A DNA stretch of 64,000 bases from Paraglaciecola psychrophila 170 (GCF_000347635.1 NC_020514.1:1302001-1366000), one strand, 5' to 3'; counted from the stretch's first letter, positions 1 to 9,464 are shown. Notes: generated by a model from the letters alone, not told the origin. Made by a program: numbers and translations.

Positions 1-492
1 GTATTTACGATCAAGATAGGTGGCCAAAATCTCAGTAGAATCCGGATATTGCTTGCCCGCTAGGATATACAGAGAAATTAAATCTGGCAGCTCAAATTCA
101 GACAGATATTTACCCTCGCTAACAGTGTCCAATAATTCACCATCTATTTCACCACTTTCGTGATCAAGTGTCATTTTGAGTAAACTGGTTTCAACGGTAG
201 AATTCTTAGACGAACCTGCACTCTGTTTAGCTTTCTGGAAAAGGCCTTGAAAAAGCGGAAAGTAACGTAAAAAGGGAAACAATCGCTTAGCAAATACAAT
301 TAAACCTGTTCCCAGTGCTGCCAAAATATAAAGCTTTCCAGTGACCGTTAGCAAAATCAGCCCCGCGATAAAAGCCAGCACGCCGGCTTTCGCACCGGCT
401 TTTTTTCTTTGTTCCTGTTTCAGGGTTTGAATATATCCCACTGTGATATAGCCGATGATGACAACCGCTATTAAAGCGACAAATACTAACAT
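1..492 (-). CDS. DnaJ-domain-type membrane protein, N-terminal part (cut by window edge)
   Basis: The reading frame is open from an ATG at 492 down to base 1, giving 164 codons with no stop. The translation starts with a hydrophobic segment (MLVFVALIAVVIIGY), has a second membrane stretch around residues 38-62, and then the stretch LKMTLDHESGEIDGELL. I recognise that stretch from gammaproteobacterial membrane proteins that end in a J domain and are thought to act as co-chaperones. The J domain would lie off the left edge, so its HPD motif cannot be seen. The family call is from memory of this signature; the membrane topology is visible. Confidence 0.7.
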   Translation of the reverse strand, partial: MLVFVALIAVVIIGYITVGYIQTLKQEQRKKAGAKAGVLAFIAGLILLTVTGKLYILAALGTGLIVFAKRLFPFLRYFPLFQGLFQKAKQSAGSSKNSTVETSLLKMTLDHESGEIDGELLDTVSEGKYLSEFELPDLISLYILAGKQYPDSTEILATYLDRKY

Positions 493-606
493 AGAGTTTT
501 CACTTATTTGAGTTACCCATTAAGCCGCAAAGCCAATCATGCTTTAATTTACGGTGTGATTATTTTCGTGGAAACAGTTGAATTATTCACGGCTATTTAA
601 TCATGA

Positions 607-1305
607 TTATTTTAGCTGCTGCAATAACCGGCGTACGTTCGTATCCTTACTCAATAAATGACTTTCCAGGGCAGGTTTACCGCCCGCTGCATATACCGCA
701 ACCGCCGATAAGAGCTGACCTAACTGTTTGGCACTGCCTTGATCAAACTGGCAATGTGCGCCGCCACTCAATGTCGCTAGCTGTGAGAATATACTGCCAA
801 CCTTTGAATTTTTTCCTTCCTGAAAAATAAATAAAGGTAGGTTTAGTATTCCCAACTGCCCTGCTAATGCGCCAAGTGAATCCGGGTTTTCTTCGACACA
901 ATCACCCACAAATACCAGCGCGTTTACTTTACTGGTGCGAGTCTCACGCACTGCATGTGTGAGTACTTTGGCAATCTGGGTTTGTCCAGCTAGGCATCGC
1001 ACCGAAAGTAAGGCTTGTTTGATGTCATCCGCGCTGCGTGTCCAAGGAAGCGCTGTAAAGTCTCCCATTCCCCGGTAATAACAAAGCTGCACATTCAGTG
1101 TACTCACCTTATATGCTTCTACAAACATAGCCGCATGATTTTGACTCGCCATATCCCAGCAGTGCTCACGACTTGCTGTGGCATCCATTGCAAATATTAA
1201 TCTGCCCTTGTCCACACCAGTGACCAGCGGTGTATTTTTGACTTTACCAAGAAATGCCTGAACATCTTGGGCGCTCGACTTTTTAACAGGGAGCTTTGAG
1301 GTCAT
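607..1305 (-). CDS. VWA-domain protein
   Basis: A 232-residue cytoplasmic-looking protein with a von Willebrand A fold. The metal-site motif is degenerate: LIFAMDATASRE replaces the usual DxSxS, and a later VFVGDCVEENPD supplies acidic residues. There is no signal peptide or membrane segment. An ATG at 1305 is chosen over the one at 1332 because AGGAG lies six bases before it. Its left neighbour on the same strand is the DnaJ-type protein, about 110 bp downstream, so the two may be co-transcribed. Substrate or partner is unknown. Confidence 0.75.
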   Translation of the reverse strand: MTSKLPVKKSSAQDVQAFLGKVKNTPLVTGVDKGRLIFAMDATASREHCWDMASQNHAAMFVEAYKVSTLNVQLCYYRGMGDFTALPWTRSADDIKQALLSVRCLAGQTQIAKVLTHAVRETRTSKVNALVFVGDCVEENPDSLGALAGQLGILNLPLFIFQEGKNSKVGSIFSQLATLSGGAHCQFDQGSAKQLGQLLSAVAVYAAGGKPALESHLLSKDTNVRRLLQQLK

Positions 1306-1401
1306 GTAATTCTCCTGTTTTATTAAACCCAAAGTAAAAATAAATTCAATATTTGGCTAAAGACTTAATAAGCAATGAATAAGATAAAAACACTGATACC
1401 A

Positions 1402-1429
1402 CGACATTAATATCACAATATTAATGTCG
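1402..1429. promoter_or_regulatory. Perfect inverted repeat upstream of the VWA gene
   Basis: CGACATTAATAT and ATATTAATGTCG are separated by CACA. The 12-bp arms match perfectly. It lies about 100 bp upstream of the VWA gene start, so it may be an operator or a transcript hairpin. Only the symmetry is seen; the role is inferred. Confidence 0.4.
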
Positions 1430-1702
1430 CCCATAATAAGTACAGTATGTCAGCTCTGTCGGATCTGTTGTTATTAGTATATCAACAGATCTAAAAATAC
1501 AGAGATTGCTTGAACAAGTGTTGACGTTTTATGGATATGAATAGTTATGGCAAGTGATTTGGAGTTGGTACACCTTGGATTTAATCGGTTATAGCCATCG
1601 TCACTTGTGTATGGTGATTTGGTGATTAAATTCTTAATCTGATTTCTGTTTTTCAACGAACCTGACACCGCAGGTTCCAACTAAAACTGGTAAGGTAAAA
1701 CT

Positions 1703-1775
1703 GCAGGGTCAACTTAAATTAACATTCTGGGCTATGGGCTATACTTCAATTTCGTTAATTTACATGGATGTAAAT
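1703..1775 (+). repeat. Direct repeat copy A flanking the DUF418 gene
   Basis: The segment beginning GCAGGGTCAACTTAAATTAA and ending near ATGGATGTAAA recurs in the same orientation at 3229-3300 with a modest number of differences. The two copies bracket 1927-3099. The GGGTCA start resembles the ends of REP-associated elements elsewhere in the window. Confidence 0.7.
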
Positions 1776-1866
1776 AAATGGCTAGATTACTTCGGTCAGC
1801 CCGGTAAATGTTCCTCAACATATTATTCTAAGGGGAATAATCGCCAAGCATGCTTCGCCCGCGATT

Positions 1867-1910
1867 AGGGTCAGGTCTTGAATTTTGTGCAAAATACAAG
1901 ACCTGACCCT
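1867..1910. repeat. REP-like hairpin, 21-bp arms
   Basis: AGGGTCAGGTCTTG starts a 21-base arm matched by a second 21-base arm with one mismatch across a two-base loop. GGGTCAGGT is also the core of the RAYT element end at 15767-15783. The hairpin lies just past the stop of the minus-strand DUF418 gene, so it could also act as a transcript 3-prime stabiliser. Confidence 0.7.
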
Positions 1911-1926
1911 AAGGTGCTGAGGTGCA

Positions 1927-3099
1927 TTACTGACTAGACACATTATTGTCTTGAGTTTTTCCTAGCGCCCTTAATTTTTTATCAACACTTCTGCTATACA
2001 GTTTTCGCCAACTTTTTTCCAAAGGACCTTGCTCATATTTGAACAAATAAAGATTGGCAATCACAATTTGGATTACCGTAAAACTTAAGGCAATTAAAAA
2101 GTAGTCAATATGAGTGGCTGTTAACCCAAAATCAGGCACAATCCCACGTAATAAAATGGCTATCACCACAGACTGTAAAATATATAGACTAAAAGCCACT
2201 TTACCGGTATTGGCCAATAATTGTGAAAATCTGCCGCTGGTTTGACACAGCTTGACAACGACATGTGCGTAAACTAATCCCACAAAAATTGCTGATATAC
2301 TCGAAAGCAACGGGATCACTTCAGCACTGAGGTTATCAATCAATAACTGAGGAGCAATCAACAAAAGCGTACTAATGATGCTAGAAATAACAATTTTAGT
2401 AAAAGTCGAAGACGAAAAACCCTGTGTAAAAAAATCTGTTCGGTAGAGATATACTCCCAAGTACATTAGGCCTAAGGTCTGCCAAAAAATACATAAAGGC
2501 GACATTATCAATAAACCAATCGAAAATCCTGCGTTGATCAAAGTCTGAAATCCATAATTACCCTGCCAAAGCTCAATATCTTCTAAATATTGTTCAGTTC
2601 CTCTTACAATCAACTCAGTTGGATCGGCAAAGGCCACGAGTAAAAATGCAGATAGTAAAATTAATGCGCTACCAATCACCAAAAATTTATGGGCTTTTTG
2701 CAACAAAACGTCTGGATCATGGGATAGACCTTTGATTAATACAAAACCGACCACACTGTATAACATCAGAATATCGCCACCAAAAATCAACACGCCGTGG
2801 AAAAATCCAAACAACAGCAACCAGTTCAGTCGAGACTTTAAAAATATAGTGGTATCCATACCTTTGCGTTTACACGAATCGTATTGAATTGCGATACCAG
2901 CCCCGAACAGAATACAAAACAACGTTCTAAACCGACCATCAGCAAAAATACTGTAAAACAAAGTCATCAATTTGTCTGACATCAACATAGGATCAAATGG
3001 CACATAACCTAGATACATATTGGCGTGAAAGGGAATATTCATAAAGAGAATACCCAAAATAGCGATTCCACGGAGCACATCGATAGAAGTAGAACGCAT
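1927..3099 (-). CDS. DUF418 (YeiB-like) multi-pass membrane protein
   Basis: A 390-residue inner-membrane protein. The N-terminus DVLRGIAILGILFMNIP is the family signature, and eight or more hydrophobic segments follow. The C-terminal third (GKVAFSLYILQSVV onward, ending in FKYEQGPLEKSWRKLY) matches the DUF418 domain, which is related to acyltransferase-3 proteins. Length is normal. Function is not established for the family; roles in envelope or small-molecule acylation have been proposed. The gene sits alone between two direct repeats and next to REP debris, which suggests an accessory locus. Confidence 0.85.
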   Translation of the reverse strand: MRSTSIDVLRGIAILGILFMNIPFHANMYLGYVPFDPMLMSDKLMTLFYSIFADGRFRTLFCILFGAGIAIQYDSCKRKGMDTTIFLKSRLNWLLLFGFFHGVLIFGGDILMLYSVVGFVLIKGLSHDPDVLLQKAHKFLVIGSALILLSAFLLVAFADPTELIVRGTEQYLEDIELWQGNYGFQTLINAGFSIGLLIMSPLCIFWQTLGLMYLGVYLYRTDFFTQGFSSSTFTKIVISSIISTLLLIAPQLLIDNLSAEVIPLLSSISAIFVGLVYAHVVVKLCQTSGRFSQLLANTGKVAFSLYILQSVVIAILLRGIVPDFGLTATHIDYFLIALSFTVIQIVIANLYLFKYEQGPLEKSWRKLYSRSVDKKLRALGKTQDNNVSSQ

Positions 3100-3656
3100 T
3101 AAAAATATCCTTATATTGTAGATTAAGTTGAAGTCTTATTGCGGACTCAGTAACGACTCATGTCAAGTAAGTTATTATCCAACAAGCTTGACTATAAATA
3201 TACTCTGGAATTAACAATAAATCTTGGGGCAGGGTCAACTTAAGTTAACATTTTGGGATATGGGCTATACTTCAATTCATCAATTTATATGGATGTAAAA
3301 ACATATATTGTTCCTTGGTAAATTTCTCATTACGACACTCTATTGATAATCTTGAAAAAAGAGATGTTGATGATTATTTAGTAGGCGGCATTGATATTTG
3401 TGGAATTGTATATCGACAGCTACATTCTATTTTCGAATACGAAATTATAATGGCAAAAGCCATTAAACGAATAGACATCTATTATTGATTTTAACCCATA
3501 TATAGACGTAAACAGATGAATGTCACTGATTTATGCCTGTTTAATCAACAACAAGCGTCATTGTTAAAAATACCTATGCAATTAAAATATGGCTACTAAA
3601 ACTCATCAATAGATTTACCCAGTTAAAAACCTACCCAGACAACGGAGTAAACTCGT
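3100..3656. other. Intergenic stretch with repeat copy and a short gene fragment
   Basis: Holds direct repeat copy B at 3229-3300. After it, one plus frame reads open from about 3317 to a TGA at 3486, encoding about 55 residues (SLRHSIDNLEKRDVDDYLVG onward) with no start codon near its beginning. I do not recognise it. It looks like a protein fragment, possibly carried with the repeat. The rest shows nothing clear. Confidence 0.45.
3229..3300 (+). repeat. Direct repeat copy B flanking the DUF418 gene
   Basis: Second copy of the repeat at 1703-1775, same orientation, sharing GCAGGGTCAACTTAA, ATGGGCTATACTTCAATT and ATGGATGTAAA. Confidence 0.7.
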
Positions 3657-4454
3657 ATGTACCAACAAAACACACTCGCAGGTAAAGTTGCCTTTATCGC
3701 TGGCGGCACTAGCGGCATTAACTTAGGTATCGCCAAAGGCTTGGTAGCGGTTGGGGCCAGCGTAGCGGTATTAGGCAGAAACCTTGAGAAAGCAAAGGCT
3801 GCGGCCGATGAGATCATGACTGAGGTTGGTGGCAAGGCAATCGCTTTGTCCGCTGATGTGCGCGACCCAGAGCAGGTAAAAGCGGCGCTGCAAGCGAGCG
3901 TGGACCAACTAGGCAAGATTGATATTTTAATCTCTGGCGCAGCTGGCAATTTTCCTGCACCCGCAGTCGCTATTAATCCAAAGGGTTTCAAGACAGTAAT
4001 CGATATCGACCTAATCGGCACTTATAATGTATTTCATCTGGGCTTTAATTATGTGAATAAGGATGCATCATTAATCGCAATTACTGCACCGCAAGCAATC
4101 AACCCCATGCCGTTTCAAGCGCATGTGTGTGCGGCTAAAGCCGGTATCAACATGTTAGTCAAATGTTTGGCTTTGGAATGGGGCCCTGCAGGTTTGCGTG
4201 TCAATGGTATTTCCCCGGGGGCAATTGACGGAACCGAAGGCGCAGATCGGCTAGCACCTAAAGGGCCAATTCGTGACGCCATGATTGGCAAAGTTCCATC
4301 CCGTCGGATCGGCGTTCTAAAAGATATCGCCGATGCAGCAATCTATCTCGGTTCTGATTTAGGTAAATATGTGAACGGGGCAATTTTGACCGTTGATGGT
4401 GGTACCGAGTTAGGTGATGCCAGTTTAGACTGCTTGACCATACCAAGCCGCTAA
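3657..4454 (+). CDS. SDR-family oxidoreductase, 2,4-dienoyl-CoA reductase-like
   Basis: A 265-residue Rossmann-fold enzyme. The cofactor loop GGTSGINLGIA is at residues 16-26, followed by ISGAAGNFPAPA and SPGAIDGTEG. The usual YxxxK is replaced by a pattern with only the lysine (AHVCAAKAG). That replacement and the SGTEG-like loop are typical of peroxisomal-type NADPH-dependent 2,4-dienoyl-CoA reductases, which help beta-oxidise polyunsaturated fatty acids. The ATG at 3657 follows a CGGAGTAA ribosome site. The gene stands alone, convergent with a tiny minus-strand ORF five bases past its stop. The substrate is inferred. Confidence 0.8.
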   Translation: MYQQNTLAGKVAFIAGGTSGINLGIAKGLVAVGASVAVLGRNLEKAKAAADEIMTEVGGKAIALSADVRDPEQVKAALQASVDQLGKIDILISGAAGNFPAPAVAINPKGFKTVIDIDLIGTYNVFHLGFNYVNKDASLIAITAPQAINPMPFQAHVCAAKAGINMLVKCLALEWGPAGLRVNGISPGAIDGTEGADRLAPKGPIRDAMIGKVPSRRIGVLKDIADAAIYLGSDLGKYVNGAILTVDGGTELGDASLDCLTIPSR

Positions 4455-4459
4455 GCGAG

Positions 4460-4606
4460 CTAACGCTCTACAGATTGCATGAATGCGGCTATTTTATCGG
4501 TCGCATTCTTGCTGTCTTTTAGGTGTGGACCCAATACTTGGAATACAAATTGTAAATAGGCGACCCGTAATAAAACCAAATAGAGAAGAATTAATAATAC
4601 ACCCAT
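4460..4606 (-). CDS. Possible small membrane protein (48 aa)
   Basis: Reads from ATG at 4606 to TAG at 4460. MGVLLILLYLVLLRVAYLQF gives one strong transmembrane helix, followed by a polar tail ending in AFMQSVER. A TTG six codons upstream (4624) would lengthen the helix. The DNA just upstream of the start (4609-4646) recurs in degraded form at 12981-13019, where the frame stops after seven codons. This suggests a duplicated small gene. I do not recognise a family, and expression is unproven. Confidence 0.35.
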   Translation of the reverse strand: MGVLLILLYLVLLRVAYLQFVFQVLGPHLKDSKNATDKIAAFMQSVER

Positions 4607-4736
4607 GATAACGACCAGCCCCAAAAAATAGTTTTGTGTTTATTAGTATAGATGATGAGATGGACGCTCCCTAATACGGTGTCAATGCGCCAAAATAGTA
4701 TTTCCAACAAGACTATTTACATAGGGAACTTCCAAG

Positions 4737-5762
4737 ATGAAGCTTAAAACAATTACTATCGATTTAGCAAAGAATGTATTTCAAGTATGCGGGGTGAATG
4801 AGCATATAAAACCTCAGTTTAATAAGATGTTAAAGCGCAATGAGTTACTCGACTTTATGCGCCAGCAGTCACCGACTGTGGTGGTCATGGAGGCTTGTTA
4901 CTCATCTCATTACTGAGGGCGAGAAATAGCGAAATTAGGCCATGATACCAAGCTTATCCCTGCCCAACATGTCACGCCCTTTGTGCGAGGTAACAAGAAT
5001 GACCACAACGATGCTTTTGCCATAGCAGAGGCCAGCCAACGAGCTCATATCCGCTTTGTGCTGGTGTAGTCTGAGCACCAACAGGAAATATCCTGCTTAC
5101 ATCGTATCCGTGAGCGACTTATCAAAAACAAAACAGCGATGAGTAATCAAGCTAAAGGGCTATTGAGTGAGTTTGGGGTAGTGTTTCCTTGTGGTCACAA
5201 AGCCCTGCTAAATGGGTTAACCAGTGTGATAGATAACCCTCAATACAGTCATCGACTACAAGATATGGTGATAGACATGTTGAGCGAATATGACATCACA
5301 CTTAACCGTCTCAAAAGTATTGAAAAACAGTTAGATTAATTTGTCGATGCAAGTGAAAGCGGAAAAATCCTACGCAGTATTCCTAGTATCGGTGTGATTA
5401 ATGCTTCTGCGTTGTTAGCCGCCATCGACAAAGGCCAGGCGTTTAACAATCCTAAAGAGTTTGCAGTGTGGTTAGGGCTGACGCCCAAACCACATGCATC
5501 GGGTAATATCAGTAAAATGGGCGGCATTACTAAGCGTGGAGACCGTTACTTACGTAAACAATTGATACACGGTGCGATAGCCTTTGTCAGCCGAGCAGCA
5601 AAAAGCACAGGCCCATTAGCTTTGTGGGCGTTGAAATTTCGTGCAACCAAACCGTTTAATAAAGTGGCAGTCGCCATGGCTCACCGTTTGGCTCGTTTAA
5701 TCTGGATATTACTTTCTCGCCAAGAGCACTATCGCGTTACAGCAGCCAACCTGAGCGCATAA
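4737..5762 (+). pseudogene. IS110/IS1111 transposase with three in-frame stops
   Basis: All 342 codons stay in one frame, interrupted by TGA at 4914, TAG at 5067 and TAA at 5337. The N-terminal RuvC-like DEDD part begins MKLKTITIDLAKNVFQVCG, and the C-terminal Tnp20 part holds ASALLAAIDKGQAFNNPKEF and the GGITKRGDRYLRKQLIHGA serine-recombinase-like motif. Likely original residues are W at the TGA and Q at the TAA, judging from surrounding family sequence. No indel is seen, so inactivation is by point mutation only. Such enzymes use a noncoding RNA to choose target and donor DNA. Confidence 0.85.
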
Positions 5763-6182
5763 TATGAAACAGTTTACGTTATCCCAGTTTTGCTTAATTC
5801 CGTTGTGGACAAAGGCACCAAGCCTGTGTGGGTGTTGTGGAAGGCAAGACTCGGGATAACACCTTTTTACCAACCCGCTTAGTCAGTATATGATGAAGAA
5901 AACGGTCTGCCCTACCACATCAAAGCCAGGCTATGACAAGGATTATTAATCCGTGTGGGTATTTTAAAGGCGATGTGGTACCCGGTACCCGGAACGGAGT
6001 TCATCAGAGGCCTGAAATGATAAAACCATTTCAATAAAGAGCCTGAATATATGTCAGAACTAAGCCATTTTTAAGACTGCCTTCAACACAACAGACTAAC
6101 GGTAAAAGAAGATTAAAACGGTATTTGTGCTGAAAATCAGCACGAAGGTACAGTACTATGTTGACATCACGGGAGCGTCCAT
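5763..6182 (+). ncRNA. Candidate guide-RNA (seekRNA/bridge RNA) region of the IS1111 element
   Basis: This 420-base 3-prime tail of the element has no long reading frame. In IS1111-group elements the RNA that guides the recombinase is encoded downstream of the transposase, in contrast to the upstream position in classical IS110. A clear hairpin (GTGCTG aaaat CAGCAC, 6127-6143) lies near the right end. The assignment rests on position and family knowledge; the RNA boundaries and guide loops are not resolved here. Confidence 0.3.
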
Positions 6183-6308
6183 ATATATCTTTATAATTTG
6201 CTTGCCCCACTCTTGAGCGCACCGACGATTATTTACCGCAGCAGCATGTCATGGTGTTAAGCAAACTGTGATTAAAAAATAAAAAACGACAGCGCCAGAG
6301 TCTATTTA

Positions 6309-7402
6309 TACCAATACGTCTAAATATGTGATCTAATATGTCTATTGTATAATCACGTTGTAATTCTTTTGAATCATCATACTGAACAGCAATTAAAAGC
6401 GCTTTCTAACAAGGTTAAAGAGCATCGAATGCGCATGCGTTTATTAGTCATAGCGCATTTTAAGGCAGGTAAAAATAAAGCTTCCGTAGCCAGAACGTTG
6501 AACGTTAGTCGAAGGATGGTTAATGAATGGGTTGCCAACTATTTGAAAGGTGGTATTAGCGCCTTTGAAAGTAAAAAACCATCGGGAAGACCTTCTCTAT
6601 TGTCCTCCCAGCAAAAAGCCGAGCTACTCGATTACATCGAGAAACAAAGTTAGTCTACGAGTGGCGGGCGTCTAAACGGCGAGATGCTACAAAACTATAT
6701 TCAACAAACTTTTTCAGTCAACTATCATCAAAACTCGATTTATAAATTACTCAAGTCATTGAACATCACTTGGACGACAAGTCGCTCAAAACATCCTAAG
6801 CAATCTGAAGAAGCCCAAAAAAACTTCAAATTGAAACAATCAGATTGATCCCCGGACATATTTCGCTAGATAGAGTCGATTTTTGGTTTCAGGATGAAGC
6901 GAGAATAGGCCCGCAGAATACCACCACACGCGCCTATGGTCATTGAAAGGTCGTCGACCTAGAGCCGTTAGGCAGCAGCAATGCATACTTGTTTGGTGCA
7001 GTGTGCCCTGCGACAGGTGAAACAGAAGCATTAATAGTACCTCATGTTGATAAATGTATTATGACACAGCACCTAGAACAGATTTCAGCCAAAACAAAAC
7101 ACGGTAGATACGCAGTGGTGATAATGGATGGGGCGGGATGGCATCAAGCTTCATTAGTCGAAGGGTTTAAAAATGTGAATATCATTAAATTGCCCCCGTA
7201 CTCCCCAGAGCTAAACCCAATAGAACAAGTATGGAGTTGGCTACGCCAGCATCATTTGGCTAATCGCTGTTTCAGCGGCTATGAGGATATTGTTGATGCC
7301 TGCACGCTCGCTTGGAATGACTTTGTAAGCGATACATTACGCGTGACAAAAATGTGCTCACGGGACTGGCTTAAAGTGGGGAAAACCTAATGCGGATTGG
7401 TA
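6309..7402 (+). mobile_element. IS630-family element, decayed
   Basis: The left tip TA-CCAATACG at 6309 and right tip CGGATTGG-TA ending at 7402 form imperfect inverted repeats, each flanked by the TA dinucleotide that IS630/Tc1-mariner elements duplicate on insertion. The length of about 1.09 kb is normal. The transposase inside is broken. Confidence 0.75.
6345..7390 (+). pseudogene. IS630-family transposase, frameshifted and stopped
   Basis: The N-terminal piece (6345-6653) carries a helix-turn-helix (NKASVARTLNVSRRMVNEWV) and ends at TAG 6651. The frame then continues through LNGEMLQNYIQQTFSVNYHQ and breaks again near 6845. The C-terminal piece (6989-7390) carries VVIMDGAGWH and PPYSPELNPIEQVWSWLRQH. 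The three DDE catalytic residues are all still encoded (FQDEAR, MDGAGWH, NPIEQVW) but in separate fragments, so no active enzyme is expected. Confidence 0.85.
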
Positions 7403-7495
7403 TTAAACGCACAACCCATTCATTATTATTAAGATGGCTAGGTGACTGGTAAGTGCAACCATTTTAATTCACGATATTTTAAAAACCTTTTTGAT

Positions 7496-7511
7496 TGTGT
7501 AAACTTACACA
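7496..7511. promoter_or_regulatory. 16-bp palindrome upstream of the GH3 gene
   Basis: TGTGTAAACTTACACA is a perfect inverted repeat (arms TGTGTAA / TTACACA) ending about 30 bp before the GH3 start at 7542. It resembles operators of LacI or GntR-type sugar regulators. Only the symmetry is visible; the regulator is unknown. Confidence 0.4.
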
Positions 7512-7541
7512 CAGAAAAAATCAATCTGTGAACTACTTTTT

Positions 7542-9388
7542 ATGACCCCACTTAAGTTTAAAACCCTTCTTTATGCATGTCTTTGCTTGATATTGATTCA
7601 GGCCTGTACGATGCAAAAAACAACAGAGTCTATGCCAACCAATATGGTTGACGTACAGTGTATTCGGCGTAGCGCTAAATTCGATATCTGCGCATACGAT
7701 AGTAAAGAACCTATAATCAACGCTTTCTTAAAAGAGATGACTCTACATGACAAAATTGGCCAAATGACGCAGTCATTTTGGCACAACAGTGTTTCACCCC
7801 GAGATTATTCACACATAGAACCATTGCCCTCAATTATTCATACACAAGGGAAGCCACGCCAGGCCCTAAAATCAGTGATTGGGTAACAACGTTTGATACT
7901 TTTCAAACTCATGCTTTAAAAACTCGGCTTGGTATTCCACTACTCATTGCGGTTGATGCTGTTCATGGTCAAAATACCTTTGAAGGCGCAACTATCTTTC
8001 CTCACAATATCGGAATGGGTGCCACTCGCAATTACGATTTAATCCGCCGCGCTGCTGAAATCACTGCAATTGAAACCGCTGGAACCGGCTTCAATTGGAC
8101 GTTTTCGCCAGTTATTGCCATGCCAGAACATGAGCACTGGGGGCGTGTTTACGAGGGATTTTCTGAAGATGCAAATGTCACCACCAAAGCGCTTATTGCT
8201 TCTATACAGGGCCATCAAGGTACTAATTTAGGTCAGCGCCATACCATAGCGGCGACGGCCAAACATTACTTAGGTGATGGAGCAACGACTGGCGGAAAAG
8301 AAGGCGGAAACGCTATTATCAGTGAGCAAGCATTAAAAGACAGATATTTACCTCCGTATCAAGCGGCGGTAGACGAAGGAATTGCTTCAATAATGGTGGG
8401 ATTTAACTCAGTAAACGGCACCAACATGCATCAACATCAACATTTGGTGCAAGACGTATTAAAAGGTCAGCTTGGTTTTGATGGGGTAGTGGTAACTGAT
8501 TGGTTAGGTGGAACTCGCTGGGGAGAACCTTTTACGGTCATTAATGCGGGTATTGATATTGCGATGCAACCCTCTAACCACGACGAGTTTATGGCAAAAC
8601 TTAAAGCAACAGTCATTGATGGCACCGTTAGCATGAAACGGATCAATGATGCGGTAACACGGATATTGGGGTTAAAATTGGATCTCGGTTTATTTAAAGA
8701 CCCTTTCGTAAAAAAGGAGTTTTCAGCATTAGTTGGCTCTACTGTGCATCGTGAAGTGGCCAGACAGGCAGTGCGAGAATCCCTTGTTTTACTGAAATCT
8801 GAAGCAAACGCATTACCCCTTAAATCTACAGACAAAATAGCGGTTGTGGGTGAGCATGCTAACAACAGTGGTTTGCAAAGTGGTGGTTGGTCTATTCATT
8901 GGCAAGGCCAAAAGCACGGTTATGCTAGTGCAACAACAATATTAGACGGTATCCATGGGTTTGTTCCCGATGCACAGTATCAGCCAATGGGATGCACAGC
9001 AGACATGCAGGCCAGTAAAGTCATTGCCGTAGTAGGTGAATTACCTTATGCAGAATTTATGGGCGATTCAACCAACCTGAATTTAACTCAAACCCAACGA
9101 AATATGATTACACGATGCAAGACGTTTGGGAAACAGGTTATCGTCGTGTTGATTTCAGGGCGAGCAATGACAGTTACCGACACTATTAAGCAAAGTGATG
9201 CGTTTATTGCAGCATGGTTACCAGGCTCTGAAGGCGCAGGGGTAGCTGATTTTTTGTTTGGTGCTAATGGCTTTACCCCCGTTGGAAAGTTGCCAACATC
9301 ATGGCCTAATCTTTATGAAGATTTACCTTTGGCACAAGATGCAGAAAATGCATTGTATCCATTTGGATTTGGTTTGAATAAGTATTAA
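7542..9388 (+). pseudogene. GH3 beta-glucosidase-type lipoprotein, one-base frameshift
   Basis: The N-terminal frame (7542 to about 7850) has a lipoprotein signal (LILIQAC) and the GH3 start LKEMTLHDKIGQMTQ, reaching SIIHTQG. The second frame takes over at EATPGPKISDW and runs to 9388. Homologues read SIIHTEGATPGP, so a single G is missing in the GGG at 7848-7850. The catalytic domain is otherwise complete: VDAVHGQN, KHYLGDG, and the nucleophile Asp in VVVTDWLGG. The C-terminal domain ends PFGFGLNKY as expected. The roughly 615-residue enzyme would cleave beta-glucans or gluco-oligosaccharides at the cell surface. It is flanked by an IS630 and an IS982 remnant. Confidence 0.85.
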
Positions 9389-9441
9389 CAACACACTGGT
9401 GTGAGTGGCTTAGAGCATAATCCCTATATCAGCTATTAAAA

Positions 9442-9464
9442 AGAGGGGCTTTTCAATCCCCTCT
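9442..9464 (+). terminator. Hairpin after the GH3 gene
   Basis: AGAGGGG and CCCCTCT are separated by nine bases, about 55 bp past the GH3 stop. It lacks a T tract, so termination strength is uncertain. Confidence 0.4.

Larger units (their letters stand above)
1306..1926. other. Intergenic stretch with hairpins and REP-type fragments
   Basis: No convincing gene is present. It holds a perfect 12-bp inverted repeat at 1402-1429, a 9-bp inverted repeat at 1462-1491 (GATCTGTTG / CAACAGATC), an isolated RAYT-type end at 1659-1675 (compare 16494-16510), a copy of a roughly 73-bp direct repeat at 1703-1775, and a long REP-like hairpin at 1867-1910. The arrangement suggests several decayed small mobile elements. 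Confidence 0.6.
4660..6182 (+). mobile_element. IS110-family element, IS1111 group, decayed
   Basis: Bounded by a 12-bp inverted pair, ATGGACGCTCCC at 4660-4671 and GGGAGCGTCCAT at 6171-6182. IS1111-group members differ from classical IS110 in having short sub-terminal inverted repeats like these. The element holds a single transposase frame (4737-5762) and a long 3-prime noncoding segment. The transposase has three stops, so the copy is dead as a self-mover. The exact outer tips lie a few bases beyond the inverted repeats and cannot be fixed by eye. Confidence 0.75.

Noticed and set aside
1474..1680. 68-codon minus-strand ORF next to the VWA gene
   Set aside because: It overlaps a lone RAYT end and hairpins, has no ribosome site and no recognisable sequence.
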